Assembly: GCA_035652815.1 (NCBI GenBank)
Contig: DASRDB010000019.1
Span: forward strand, 558,001-622,000
DNA: 64,000 bases
Direction of reading: 5' to 3'
Origin: DASRDB01 sp035652815
GTDB lineage: Bacteria; Chloroflexota; Ktedonobacteria; Ktedonobacterales; Ktedonobacteraceae
Shown here: piece after piece, positions 42,309 through 51,671 of the stretch
Numbering within the stretch: position 1 is the first letter of the stretch
Layout: every line of letters begins with the position of its first letter
The notes under the pieces: model-generated
Seen by the model: only the letters and a program-made list of their open reading frames with translations
Databases searched by the model: none
Told to the model about the DNA's origin: nothing
Position numbers and translations under genes: made by a program

Positions 42309-44060
42309 ATGTCTGACGAGGAGAGAACGACGAATAATCTCGTACATCTTGGCCCCGGCGTAGGAAGTAAGGTAGAGCGAGTTAAGCTCGAAAGCAAGTA
42401 CCTGCGCGGACAATTAGCAGAAGAATTGGAGCAGGATACCACGCATTTTACCGACCCGCAGGTTCAGCTCCTCAAGTTTTCAGGAGTGTATCAGCAGGAA
42501 GACAGGGATGTGCGTGCTGTGCGCCGGACTGCTGGCGGTGAGAAGGCATACCAGTTTATGGTACGTTCGCGCATTCCCGGTGGTGTGCTGACTGCCGAAC
42601 AGTACCTGGTCGAGGATGAACTGGCTGACCGCTACGGTAATGGAACTTTGCGTATTACCACTCGCCAGGGTTTTCAACTACATGGCGTGCTAAAAGGAGA
42701 GCTGCGCGAGACGATTCGCGAAATCAATAAAGCCTTGCTCTCGACGTTGGCCGCCTGTGGCGATGTGAACCGTAATGTCATGGCCTGTCCGGCGCTGCGC
42801 AATACTCCAGCTCAGGCACAAATAGAACAGGTCGCCCATCGCATTGCCATGCACCTTGCTCCACGTGGTGGAGCATATCACGAAATCTGGATCGATGGAG
42901 AGAAGGTAGACACGGTAGAAACGCCCGAAAATCCTGAACCCATCTATGGCCCGACCTATCTCCCGCGTAAATTCAAAATAGGTATTGCCTATCCCGGCGA
43001 TAACTGCGTCGATATCTACACGCAGGACATCGGCCTTGTTGCTTTCCTGGATGAGGGCGATACGTTGGCTGGCTTCACCGTTCTCATCGGAGGCGGCATG
43101 GGCATGACGCATGGAAAGACCGAAACCTACCCGCGCCTGGCAACTCCATTATGTGATATCTCCCTCGAAGAGGTTCTGCCCGTAGTGGAAACGATTGTCG
43201 CCGTCCAGCGCGATTATGGCGACCGGCAGAATCGCAAGCACGCCCGTATGAAGTACGTGGTGGAGGAGCGCGGTATCGAATGGTTCCGCGCCGAAGTTGA
43301 ACGGCGGCTCGGCTATGCATTGCAAGACCCGCGCCCGGTTCATTTTCATGATGTTGAAGATCACCTGGGCTGGCACGAGCAGGGCAATGGACGCTGGTTC
43401 CTCGGCCTGTATGTCGAAAATGGGCGTATCAACGATGTTCCAACACGCCGTATCAAGACCGGCCTGCGCCATGTGGTCGAACAATTTCGCCCCAGCATTC
43501 GCCTGACTGGACAGCAAAATATTCTGTTGACTGACCTGGATAAAACACAACGCGCTCCATTGGAGGCCCTGCTGGCGGAATACGGGATTTCCAGTGATCC
43601 ACAGGCAGCGAGAACCGCACGTTTTGCGATGGCCTGTCCCGCCCTTCCAACCTGCGGCCTGGCGCTGGCTGAGGCTGAGCGCGTGCTGCCAGATGTGGTG
43701 CGTGAGGTCGAGGCAGACCTGGTTGACCTGGGACTTGCTTCCGTACCCCTGAGCATCCGTATGACAGGCTGTCCGAATGGCTGTGCCAGGCCTTATATGG
43801 GAGATATCGGTATCGTTGGGCGCACCAAAGATGTGTATAACATCTATGTAGGCGGCGACTGGGCCAATACCCGCCTGAACACGCTCTATGCCCCGCTTGT
43901 GCGCCTGCATGACCTGGCCGCAACCATCCGTCCACTGCTGCGTCTCTGGCGAGATGAACGCCTACCTGAAGAGACGTTCGGCGATTTCTGCCACCGGGTC
44001 GGTATCGAGCAATTGCAAGCCCGCGTAAAAGAACAGCAGGTTGTAGAAGTTGAGAGCTAG
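42309..44060 (+). CDS. assimilatory sulfite (or nitrite) reductase, siroheme type
   Basis: A 583-residue siroheme/4Fe-4S reductase. It has two ferredoxin-like halves, with TLRITTRQGFQLHGV and NVMACPALRN in the first, and the cluster ligands MACPALPTCGLALAEAERV and MTGCPNGCARPYMGD in the second. It reduces sulfite to sulfide with ferredoxin as the likely donor (no flavoprotein partner gene is present). The cysteine T-box and siroheme genes around it favour sulfite over nitrite. AGGAAGG at 42295 supports ATG 42309 over the frame start at 42282. The following siroheme gene starts 15 nt later. Confidence 0.9.
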   Translation: MSDEERTTNNLVHLGPGVGSKVERVKLESKYLRGQLAEELEQDTTHFTDPQVQLLKFSGVYQQEDRDVRAVRRTAGGEKAYQFMVRSRIPGGVLTAEQYLVEDELADRYGNGTLRITTRQGFQLHGVLKGELRETIREINKALLSTLAACGDVNRNVMACPALRNTPAQAQIEQVAHRIAMHLAPRGGAYHEIWIDGEKVDTVETPENPEPIYGPTYLPRKFKIGIAYPGDNCVDIYTQDIGLVAFLDEGDTLAGFTVLIGGGMGMTHGKTETYPRLATPLCDISLEEVLPVVETIVAVQRDYGDRQNRKHARMKYVVEERGIEWFRAEVERRLGYALQDPRPVHFHDVEDHLGWHEQGNGRWFLGLYVENGRINDVPTRRIKTGLRHVVEQFRPSIRLTGQQNILLTDLDKTQRAPLEALLAEYGISSDPQAARTARFAMACPALPTCGLALAEAERVLPDVVREVEADLVDLGLASVPLSIRMTGCPNGCARPYMGDIGIVGRTKDVYNIYVGGDWANTRLNTLYAPLVRLHDLAATIRPLLRLWRDERLPEETFGDFCHRVGIEQLQARVKEQQVVEVES

Positions 44061-44075
44061 TGAGGTAAGAGAAGC

Positions 44076-44783
44076 ATGCCAAATTATTATCCACTTATGC
44101 TGAATGTGCGAGGCAGGCCTGCCATCGTTATCGGCGGTGATCGCGTAGCTTCAGAGAAGGCGGCAGCGCTCGTTGCCTGTGGAGCGCAGGTGACTGTGCA
44201 GAGCGAAGATTTTGGCCCGGAACTACTTACGCGGGCCGAACAAGGCTCACTCATATTGAAGCGCAAAACCTACGAGCCAGGCGATTTGCAGGGCGCGTTT
44301 GTGGTGGTGGCGTCCACGCATGATCCCCTGTTGATACAGGCCATCTGGACAGAAACGCAGGAGCGAGGGCAACTGGTCAATATCGTTGATGTGCCGGAAT
44401 ATTGCTCGTTCATTGTGCCCTCAATTCTGCGGCGCGGGCAATTGACGATTGCGGTTTCCACTGAAGGGGCGAGTCCGGCCCTTGCCAAGCGCGTCAGACA
44501 GGGGCTTGAGGAATGGTTTTCGCCTGCCTATGGCAGCTATGTGGAACTGGCCGCGCTTGCGAGAGCGGAACTGCGAAAAAAGGGCGTCTCCTACGAGGAG
44601 CGAGATGACTTTTTCAGGGACTACTTTGCCTCTGACGTACTGGCAAACCTGGAGGCAGGGAATTGCTGGCAGGCGGCGAGTATCACCTCGACGCTCCTTT
44701 ACGCCTATGGTGTTGATGTTCCGTCGCATGAACTGCTGGCAGTCCTGGAAGAGGAGAATGCTCATGGCGTTGGTTCTAGATGA
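44076..44783 (+). CDS. precorrin-2 dehydrogenase / sirohydrochlorin ferrochelatase-type protein
   Basis: A 235-residue protein equal to the N-terminal CysG/Met8 part. It starts YYPLMLNVRGRPAIVIGGD (NAD-binding loop), and VNIVDVPEYCSFIVPSILRR and IAVSTEGASPALAKRVRQGL are the family signatures. It oxidises precorrin-2 to sirohydrochlorin and may insert iron. It lies between sulfite reductase and the uroporphyrinogen methyltransferase, overlapping the latter by 20 nt, so the siroheme for the reductase is made from this operon. Confidence 0.92.
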   Translation: MPNYYPLMLNVRGRPAIVIGGDRVASEKAAALVACGAQVTVQSEDFGPELLTRAEQGSLILKRKTYEPGDLQGAFVVVASTHDPLLIQAIWTETQERGQLVNIVDVPEYCSFIVPSILRRGQLTIAVSTEGASPALAKRVRQGLEEWFSPAYGSYVELAALARAELRKKGVSYEERDDFFRDYFASDVLANLEAGNCWQAASITSTLLYAYGVDVPSHELLAVLEEENAHGVGSR

Positions 44784-45609
44784 ACAGACAAAAGGTAGAG
44801 AATGCATCAGTACAATAGATAAGCCACCTCTGAACGAGCATAGCAAGTTGGGCAAGGTGTTTCTGGTTGGCGCGGGTCCTGGCGACCCTGAATTGATTAC
44901 CCTCAAGGGGCTGCGCTGTCTCCGGCAGGCCGACGTAGTGGTTTATGATCGCCTGATAAGCGCCGAACTATTGGATGAGGTGCCAGCTTATGCAGAACGT
45001 GTGTTTGTTGGCAAAGCGTCCGGGCACCATATCCTGAAACAGGAAGAGATCAATGCACTGCTCATCACGTTTGCAAAACGCGGGAATCTTGTGGTGCGCC
45101 TGAAAGGCGGCGACCCCTGCGTCTTTGGGCGTGGAGGTGAGGAGGCCCTGGAACTTGCTCAAGCGGGCATTCCGTTCGAGATTGTCCCCGGCATCAGTTC
45201 GGCCATTGCAGTGCCTGCCTATGCCGGTATTCCCATCACTTCACGCGGCCTGTCCTCTTCAGTCACGATTGTCACTGGACATGAGCAGAGCGATTCAACC
45301 AGCGTGAACTGGGAGGCGTTGGCGAAAGTGGGTGGGACGCTGGTAATCCTGATGGGAAAAGAAACGCTTTCGCGCATCACACTCTACCTGCTCGATGGCG
45401 GATTGAATCCTGCTACTCCGGCAGCAGTGATCGAACAGGGAACGCTTCCCCAGCAACGTGTGGTGACAGGCACGCTCGAGAATATTGCGCAACTTGCCAG
45501 AACGGCGCGTATCCAATCGCCATCCCTGGTTGTCATCGGCCCTGTGGTGGCCCTGAGTGAGTCGCTGGCCTGGTATGAGGCGCTCATACCGCAGTTGATG
45601 AATGTCTAG
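44764..45609 (+). CDS. cobA: uroporphyrinogen-III C-methyltransferase
   Basis: A 281-residue SUMT-type enzyme. VFLVGAGPGDPELITLKGLR, VVVYDRLIS, VRLKGGDPCVFGRGGEEA and PGISSAIAVPAYAGIPITSR are the SAM/substrate motifs. It turns uroporphyrinogen III into precorrin-2. The frame is open from 44449, overlapping the previous gene, but the conserved start is near 44764, behind GAAGAGGAG. The first ~28 residues are a poorly conserved leader. With the preceding gene, it completes siroheme synthesis. Confidence 0.92.
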   Translation: MALVLDEQTKGRECISTIDKPPLNEHSKLGKVFLVGAGPGDPELITLKGLRCLRQADVVVYDRLISAELLDEVPAYAERVFVGKASGHHILKQEEINALLITFAKRGNLVVRLKGGDPCVFGRGGEEALELAQAGIPFEIVPGISSAIAVPAYAGIPITSRGLSSSVTIVTGHEQSDSTSVNWEALAKVGGTLVILMGKETLSRITLYLLDGGLNPATPAAVIEQGTLPQQRVVTGTLENIAQLARTARIQSPSLVVIGPVVALSESLAWYEALIPQLMNV

Positions 45610-45650
45610 CGGCGAACCTGGGAACGTATAGAGAAAGGATTTCAGAAACT

Positions 45651-46592
45651 ATGAAACTGCTTGTGAGCTGCATTTCCACAAAGCATTCGGTTCTCAAAAA
45701 ACATTGGACTGAAACAAGCCAGCAGGTAGCATGTCCACTGACCGTCCTGGGAAGCTATGCCAAGCCTCAGGAAGACCTGGGGGGCCTGCTGTGTTTGATG
45801 GAAGACATGGGCTGCTCGCAAACGACGGTTGAACTCCAGATGGCGGCGGGGATGGCGCAATCCGAGCGCGGGCTGTTTATTACGACCTTCGGCAGCATTC
45901 ACGAGATCGATACCAACCTTGGCACCATCCACCGGGATGTTGTTAGCTCCCCGTTGTTCAACGCGCTCCATTCCATTTCAAGAACGCGCAGTGGCTATCT
46001 TGTTGCGAGTACCGGACTGGATCTCCTGCTCGAATTTAATCGGGATGGAGAAATTCTCTGGAACTGGTGGGCCACCGATCATGGCTTTAACGAGACGCCC
46101 ACAGGCAAGCGGCGCGAAATCGATAAATCTGCCGACCATCGCGCGATCCGCTACGGCACGCTTCAGCAGACCACGCACGTCAATTCGGCGGCGGAACTGC
46201 CCGATGGCCGCGTCCTCGCCACGCTCTTTCACCAGGGGATGGTTGTTGCCATTGATCGCCAGAGCGGCGCTTGGCACCCTGTCCTGGAAGGCTTAGATCA
46301 TCCCCATGCTGTGCGCGTGCTGGACGAGGAACACTTTACGGTTGCCGATACCGTGAGCGGCAGAGCTTTGTTAGTAAAGTTATCCGGCAAGGGCGGGCAT
46401 GTTGAAGAGGAAATCGAGGCAGGCACAAGCTGGCTGCAAGATTGCCGCTATGATGGTGAGTACAATTGCTGGGTGCTTGTTGACGGTAAGCATTCACGGG
46501 TCGTCTTGCGACGGGGGCGGTCAGGCGAGAAGTCACTGGCCCAGTTTGAGCTGAATCCGGAATGGCGTTTGTATGAGGCCTGTGTGATTTAG
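45651..46592 (+). CDS. predicted beta-propeller protein of unknown function
   Basis: A 313-residue protein without a signal peptide. Repeated segments such as GLFITTFGSIHEIDTNLGTI, GYLVASTGLDLLLEFNRDGE and GRVLATLFHQGMVVAIDRQS look like propeller blades, as in arylsulfotransferase- or NHL-like proteins. No catalytic assignment can be made. It follows cobA by 41 nt with GAAAGGA before the ATG, so it may belong to the sulfite operon, which ends in the strong terminator after it. Confidence 0.6.
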   Translation: MKLLVSCISTKHSVLKKHWTETSQQVACPLTVLGSYAKPQEDLGGLLCLMEDMGCSQTTVELQMAAGMAQSERGLFITTFGSIHEIDTNLGTIHRDVVSSPLFNALHSISRTRSGYLVASTGLDLLLEFNRDGEILWNWWATDHGFNETPTGKRREIDKSADHRAIRYGTLQQTTHVNSAAELPDGRVLATLFHQGMVVAIDRQSGAWHPVLEGLDHPHAVRVLDEEHFTVADTVSGRALLVKLSGKGGHVEEEIEAGTSWLQDCRYDGEYNCWVLVDGKHSRVVLRRGRSGEKSLAQFELNPEWRLYEACVI

Positions 46593-46601
46593 TTTCTTTT
46601 C

Positions 46602-46659
46602 ATGCAGTTTGACAAATAAAAAGGGTCTATCCAGACCCTTTTTATTTGTCAAACTGCAT
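46602..46659. terminator. 27-bp perfect bidirectional terminator
   Basis: The arms at 46602-46628 and 46633-46659 are perfect inverted repeats of 27 bp around ATCC. The centre has AAAAAGGGTCT...AGACCCTTTTT, giving T-runs in both directions. It separates the plus-strand operon from the minus-strand glycosidase gene. Confidence 0.9.
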
Positions 46660-46746
46660 CTATCTCCACCTCTACTCTAGAAGCTATTTTTTGCTACGAG
46701 CCTATTTTGTTCTGTTTAGAGAAGACTACCTCATAGGAAAGAGGTG

Positions 46747-48180
46747 CTAGGACTGCGAGGAATGCTGCGATGCGACAAAAGAGGCATACCAGCGCCCACT
46801 GTCTTTAATGATCCGTCGCTGTGTCGCATAATCGACGTAGACCAGGCCGAAGCGCTTGCGGTATCCCTCTGCCCATTCGTAGTTGTCGAGCAAAGACCAG
46901 ACCATGTAGCCTTTGATGGGAAGGCCTTTGCGTATCACATCAGCCATCCTTTGAATATGCGACCGCAGGTAGTCGATGCGCTGCGGGTCATGGATGGTAT
47001 TATTTCCATCCAGGGAGTCGCTATAGGCCGCGCCGCTTTCTGTGACCACCATCGCTTTAGGCGCGTAGTCACGATGAAGACGGGTCAAGATATTGCTCAG
47101 TCCTTCGGGGAAGACCTCCCAGCCCATTTCAGTATACGATGAGCCGGGAACGCGCTCGATAATTTCATAATTGGCATCTGCTGTAGGTTCTGTTCCATTT
47201 CCATCCTCAGTATGCCCGCGAACAATCATACGCGAATAATAGTTGACGCCCAGGAAGTCAATGGGCGTTGAGATGATTGACATATCATCGTCGTGCATCA
47301 TCGGCGGGGCAACACCCATATCCCTGAAAAGATTCTCGGGGTAGTGACCGCGAAAGACAGGTTCAACAAACCAGCGATTGCGAAATGCATCGGCCTGTTG
47401 AACGGCAAGCTGCGTCTCGGGACGATCATCCGCAGCGTACACCGGATAGAAGTCGATAGCGATACCTACCTGCGCCTGGGGAGAGATGTGCGCACGCAGG
47501 CGCGGCACAGCAAGCCCATGCGAGAGCAGGACATGATGCCCAACATTCGCCGCCAATTGCTTATTGTGCAAACCAGGAGCATGAATACCCATCGCGTAGC
47601 TCAGGTAGGAAATGCACCAGGGTTCGTTGTGTGTCAGCCACCAATCGATGCGGTCGCCAAGTCGGCGGGCTACCACTTCGGCATAGTCGGCAAATGCATA
47701 GGCGGTATCTCGAACAAGCCAGCCTCCGCGATCCTGCAAGGCCATAGGCAGATCCCAGTGATGCAGTGTCGCCAGGGGACGGATGCCATGTTTGAGCAGC
47801 TCATCAACCAGCCGGTCATAAAAATCCAGCCCGCGCTCGTTTACTTTTCCTGTGCCTTCAGGCAGGATACGCGGCCAGGCAAGCGAGAAGCGATACGTAT
47901 TCAAGTTGAGTTTGGCCATGAGCGCAACGTCTTCTTCCATGTGGTGATAGTGATCCGCCGCGATTTCACCCGTCTGGCCTTGATACGTTTTACCTGGAAG
48001 TGAGGCGAAGTAGTCCCAGATCGATTGACCGCGCCCGTCTTCATGTACCGCTCCCTCGATCTGATACGCCGAGGTAGCAGCGCCCCACAGGAAATCGGGC
48101 GGGAAAGGATTCGCTTCCGGTGCAGGCTGGGTATCTGTTTGTACGTTTGATAAGGATGTTGATTCGTTGGTAATGCTCAT
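46747..48180 (-). CDS. GH1 family beta-glucosidase
   Basis: A 477-residue cytosolic glycosidase. It has FLWGAATSAYQIEGA at the N-terminus, TLHHWDLPMAL, acid/base THNEPW (E186) and nucleophile VVTESGAAY (E381; the usual N is S here). It cleaves beta-glucosides or beta-galactosides taken up by the ABC system encoded upstream. AAAGGAGGCC precedes ATG 48180, and the frame opens at 48234. It is the last gene of the minus-strand sugar locus, 140 nt after the transporter. Confidence 0.92.
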   Translation of the reverse strand: MSITNESTSLSNVQTDTQPAPEANPFPPDFLWGAATSAYQIEGAVHEDGRGQSIWDYFASLPGKTYQGQTGEIAADHYHHMEEDVALMAKLNLNTYRFSLAWPRILPEGTGKVNERGLDFYDRLVDELLKHGIRPLATLHHWDLPMALQDRGGWLVRDTAYAFADYAEVVARRLGDRIDWWLTHNEPWCISYLSYAMGIHAPGLHNKQLAANVGHHVLLSHGLAVPRLRAHISPQAQVGIAIDFYPVYAADDRPETQLAVQQADAFRNRWFVEPVFRGHYPENLFRDMGVAPPMMHDDDMSIISTPIDFLGVNYYSRMIVRGHTEDGNGTEPTADANYEIIERVPGSSYTEMGWEVFPEGLSNILTRLHRDYAPKAMVVTESGAAYSDSLDGNNTIHDPQRIDYLRSHIQRMADVIRKGLPIKGYMVWSLLDNYEWAEGYRKRFGLVYVDYATQRRIIKDSGRWYASFVASQHSSQS

Positions 48181-48320
48181 CTGGCCTCCTTTTGTATTGA
48201 TCCAAAGACAATCTATAGCTGTTTTCCTGCGCATAGGCTACTAAGCCTGCCACGTATATGACAGGAAACTGTGAGTGCGATTATACTTCCCCATGCTGTG
48301 CGGAAGAGTTTACGGTATGC

Positions 48321-49496
48321 TCAAGTCCTGTTTGATTGTGAAACCGTAACTGGCTCCTCCTTTTCCTGGCTGTAGAGGAAACAGTGCGTCCAGTGCCCAT
48401 TCCCTAGATCAGTACGAGCCGGGCGGTACTGGCTGCATATCGGCATGGCATGCGGGCAGCGCGGATGAAAACGGCAGCCCAGCGGCGGATTAATCAGGCT
48501 TGGTGGTTCGCCGCGAGTAGAGGTGCTTGCCTTGCTTCCCTGCTGATCCGTTCCCTCATTTCCTTGCGCAACCGCATCTAGCGCGGCCTGCCTGTGTCCC
48601 ATTGTCTCCGGGTTGGGGGCTGCCGAGAGCAACAATTGTGTGTAAGGATGTTTTGGCTGCTGGATGACCTCTTCAGTTGTCCCGCCTTCGACCATCTGCC
48701 CGGCATACATGACCAGCGTTTCCTCCGCGAAATAACGGGCGCTGGCGATATCATGCGTAATGAAAAGAAATGCCAGGTGGTCTTCGTCCTTGAGGCGAAG
48801 CAGCAGGTTCAACACATCCAGGCGAATGGAGACATCCAGCATCGAGACCGGTTCGTCCGCCAGGATGACCGACGGTTGTACCGCAAGCGCCCGGGCAATG
48901 GCGATTCGCTGCCTCTGTCCTCCACTCAATTGATGCGGAAATTTATCAATAAACTGCTCGGCAGGGGTCAGATTCACGCGCTCTAGCAACGCCAGAATCT
49001 GCTGCTGTTCCTTCCTTGCATTACGGGCATATCCATGCAGACGCAGCGAGCGCCCCAGGTGGTAGCGAACGCCGTGAACTGGATTGAGAGATGAGAACGG
49101 GTCCTGAAACACATATTGAACCTCGCCCCGGTAGGCGCGAAGCGAACTTGCGCCTTTCCCTACGGGACGGCCCTGAAAGCGAATCTCGCCGCTAGTTGGG
49201 TCATAGAGCCGCGCCAGCATGCGGGCAACCGTCGTTTTGCCGCTGCCGCTTTCGCCTACCAGCGCCGTTGCCTTGCCAGGATACAGGGCCAGCGAGGTAT
49301 CTTCCACTGCATGTACAGCTCTGCGCGGCCCAAACAGGTTGAAACTGCGCAAAGGGAAATCTTTCTTCAGATGTATTGCCTCAAGGATGGGCGTACCGGA
49401 AGATTGTACGTTTTCCAGAGTTTGCCTGCCGATTCCAGGTTCGGTAAGTGTGTTATCAGGTACAACGTGCCGTCCCCCGGCCTGATTGCTACTCAT
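48321..49496 (-). CDS. ABC transporter ATP-binding protein, OppF/DppF type
   Basis: A 391-residue ATPase. ALVGESGSGKTT is Walker A, HQLSGGQRQRIAIARALA the signature and VILADEPVSMLD Walker B; the C-terminal CRFHPRCPHAMP region is the oligopeptide-transporter extension. It energises import with its partner at 49489. The start overlaps the stop of that gene by 8 nt. The long N-terminal ~30 residues are extra. Confidence 0.9.
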   Translation of the reverse strand: MSSNQAGGRHVVPDNTLTEPGIGRQTLENVQSSGTPILEAIHLKKDFPLRSFNLFGPRRAVHAVEDTSLALYPGKATALVGESGSGKTTVARMLARLYDPTSGEIRFQGRPVGKGASSLRAYRGEVQYVFQDPFSSLNPVHGVRYHLGRSLRLHGYARNARKEQQQILALLERVNLTPAEQFIDKFPHQLSGGQRQRIAIARALAVQPSVILADEPVSMLDVSIRLDVLNLLLRLKDEDHLAFLFITHDIASARYFAEETLVMYAGQMVEGGTTEEVIQQPKHPYTQLLLSAAPNPETMGHRQAALDAVAQGNEGTDQQGSKASTSTRGEPPSLINPPLGCRFHPRCPHAMPICSQYRPARTDLGNGHWTHCFLYSQEKEEPVTVSQSNRT

Positions 49497-50706
49497 GTTG
49501 CAGCCCCTCTTCTTTGTTATACAAATGGCATGCTACCTGACATTGTTGGAAGCGAGTCGAAGCATTGGTGCTGGATAATGGCTGATCCATTTCTAACCCA
49601 TCAGCTTCAATATGCACTCCCTTTACCTGTGGAGTGGCAAGAACTGGCACGTACTTGCTGCACGCATCGAAGGCGAAGGCACAGCGCGGATGAAAGGCGC
49701 AGCCTGAAGGAACGTTGCGCAGGTCGGGCGGCGAACCAGGGATGCCGCTCATTTTTCTGCGCGGCCCATGCAGCGAGGGAAATGAATTGAGCAAGCCATA
49801 GGTGTAAGGATGGTGTGGGGAGCGATAGATTTCTCGCCAGGGAGCCATCTCGACCATTTTGCCCGCATACATGATCGCTACCTGGTCGGAGATTTCCAGC
49901 AGCAGAGAGAGATCATGCGTGATAAAGATGACTGCGAAATTCAGATGTTCGCGCAAGGCCATCAGCTCGACCAGTATATCGCGCTGCACCACGACATCAA
50001 GAGCGGTGGTTGGCTCATCCATGATGATGATCTCTGGTTGGAGGGCCAGGGCAATGGCGATGATGGCGCGCTGGCGCATGCCGCCGCTCAGTTCGTGTGG
50101 ATAGCTGCGCAAACGATCAGGAGCGATGCCGACCAGCCGCAGCAGTTCGACTGCGCGCTGGTGCCGCTCCTCGGCTGACATCGTGGTATTATGCGCTTTT
50201 AACACATCCGTAATCTGTGTCTCAAGGCGCATCACGGGGTTGAGCGCGTTCATGGCGCTTTGGAACACAATAGCCAGTTCTTGCCAGCGAAAAGCGCGCA
50301 ATTGAGCAGGAGACAAATTGAGTATATCGATGGATGGCGCTTCCTCGCTTTTTCCAACGGCTTTACGTCTCACCCAGGGAAGTCGCGTATCCTGCTGATC
50401 TGCAATCTTTGAGGCAAACTCCCGCTCGCTTTTAGGGTAGTACCAGACCTCTCCTCCGCTCACGACTGCGGGTGCATGAAGCAAGCGGGTGATGGCGTAT
50501 GCCAGCGTCGATTTGCCGCTGCCGCTTTCGCCTGCGAGGCCCAGGATTTGCCCTCTATGCAATGTAAAACTGACATCGTTGACGGCGTGTACAGGGGTTC
50601 CCCCCGTTTCATAATGCACGTTGAGGTGCTTGACCTCAAGTAGCGCCGTCGATTCCTGGGGAGAAGTGCTTCTCACCTGCTCGGCAACGTTTGGTGTCAT
50701 TGTCAC
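49489..50706 (-). CDS. ABC transporter ATP-binding protein, OppD/DppD type
   Basis: A 405-residue ATPase with GLAGESGSGKST (Walker A), HELSGGMRQRAIIAIALA (signature) and IIIMDEPTTALD (Walker B), and the C-terminal CAFHPRCAFAFDAC extension. A charged insertion of about 45 residues (YYPKSEREFASKIADQQDTR onward) sits between Walker A and the Q-loop, longer than in usual DppD proteins. It overlaps the permease by 4 bp. Confidence 0.9.
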   Translation of the reverse strand: MTMTPNVAEQVRSTSPQESTALLEVKHLNVHYETGGTPVHAVNDVSFTLHRGQILGLAGESGSGKSTLAYAITRLLHAPAVVSGGEVWYYPKSEREFASKIADQQDTRLPWVRRKAVGKSEEAPSIDILNLSPAQLRAFRWQELAIVFQSAMNALNPVMRLETQITDVLKAHNTTMSAEERHQRAVELLRLVGIAPDRLRSYPHELSGGMRQRAIIAIALALQPEIIIMDEPTTALDVVVQRDILVELMALREHLNFAVIFITHDLSLLLEISDQVAIMYAGKMVEMAPWREIYRSPHHPYTYGLLNSFPSLHGPRRKMSGIPGSPPDLRNVPSGCAFHPRCAFAFDACSKYVPVLATPQVKGVHIEADGLEMDQPLSSTNASTRFQQCQVACHLYNKEEGLQHE

Positions 50707-51668
50707 GCTAAAGCCTTCTTTCCAGGCAACATACGCCTGCGTTTGGGTTTCTCGATGCGCAGGCGAGGATTTGCCACTTCATCAATACCGAAGTTGATAA
50801 ACGTTAAGCTCGCGCAGAGGATTGCCACACACAATCCCGCCGGAACAAATTGCCACCATTTGCCTACGATAAGCGCTGCGTTATTTTGCGCCCAGTAGAG
50901 AATGGTGCCCCAGCTTGCCTGCGAGGTGTCGCCAAGTCCGAGAAACTCCAGGGCAACTTCCGCACCCACCGCGTAGACAAAGGTGCCGACAAAGGTGGAA
51001 GCGACCAGCGCAAGTTCATTCGGCAATATCTCAAAGAAAATGATGCGCAGATTGCTCTCACCTGCCGCGCGCGCAGCCGCAACGAATTCGCGCTCCTTCA
51101 ATGAGAGCGTTTGCGCTCGTAAGACACGTGCTCCATAACTCCACGAGGTGAAGAGCAGCACCAGCGCGATCACAAATTCATTTTTATTGGCGGCATTGAC
51201 GCTAGCTAAAGACGCAAGCACAATGGTTAATGGGAGACCCGGCAGCACCAGGAAGACATTGATGATGAGCGAGAGGAAGTCATCGACGAGGCCGCCGAAG
51301 TAGGCAGAGGTTAGCCCGAAGAATACCTGTAGTATCGTTGAGCCGATTGCCGCACAAAAGCCGACCAGCAAGGTGACGCGCGCGCCGTATACGATCTGCG
51401 CGAACATGTCCTGGCCCAGGCCCGTTGTGCCTAAGATGTGCGCGGGCGAGGGTGGCAGCGAACCTCTCACAATGGTCGCATTAGGGTTATAGGGCGTCAG
51501 AAGCGGAGCAGCCACCGCTACCAGCACGAAAAAGGCAACCACGCCGATGCCGATGGAAATTTTCGGATTGGCTGTCAGGACACCCAGGATGCTGCTTCCT
51601 CGCCCTTTAGCCTTGTCTAGAATGGTTGAAGAGACGATATTCTGATCGGTCACATTCGTTACTTGCAT
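50703..51668 (-). CDS. ABC transporter permease, DppC/OppC type
   Basis: A 321-residue permease with about six helices, an N-terminal OppC-type segment (ISIGIGVVAFFVLVAVAAPL) and the EAA-like loop EFVAAARAAGESNLRIIFFE. It pairs with the permease 3 nt upstream. It has a longer soluble N-terminus (about 35 residues) than average. Confidence 0.9.
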   Translation of the reverse strand: MQVTNVTDQNIVSSTILDKAKGRGSSILGVLTANPKISIGIGVVAFFVLVAVAAPLLTPYNPNATIVRGSLPPSPAHILGTTGLGQDMFAQIVYGARVTLLVGFCAAIGSTILQVFFGLTSAYFGGLVDDFLSLIINVFLVLPGLPLTIVLASLASVNAANKNEFVIALVLLFTSWSYGARVLRAQTLSLKEREFVAAARAAGESNLRIIFFEILPNELALVASTFVGTFVYAVGAEVALEFLGLGDTSQASWGTILYWAQNNAALIVGKWWQFVPAGLCVAILCASLTFINFGIDEVANPRLRIEKPKRRRMLPGKKALA

Positions 51669-51671
51669 CGC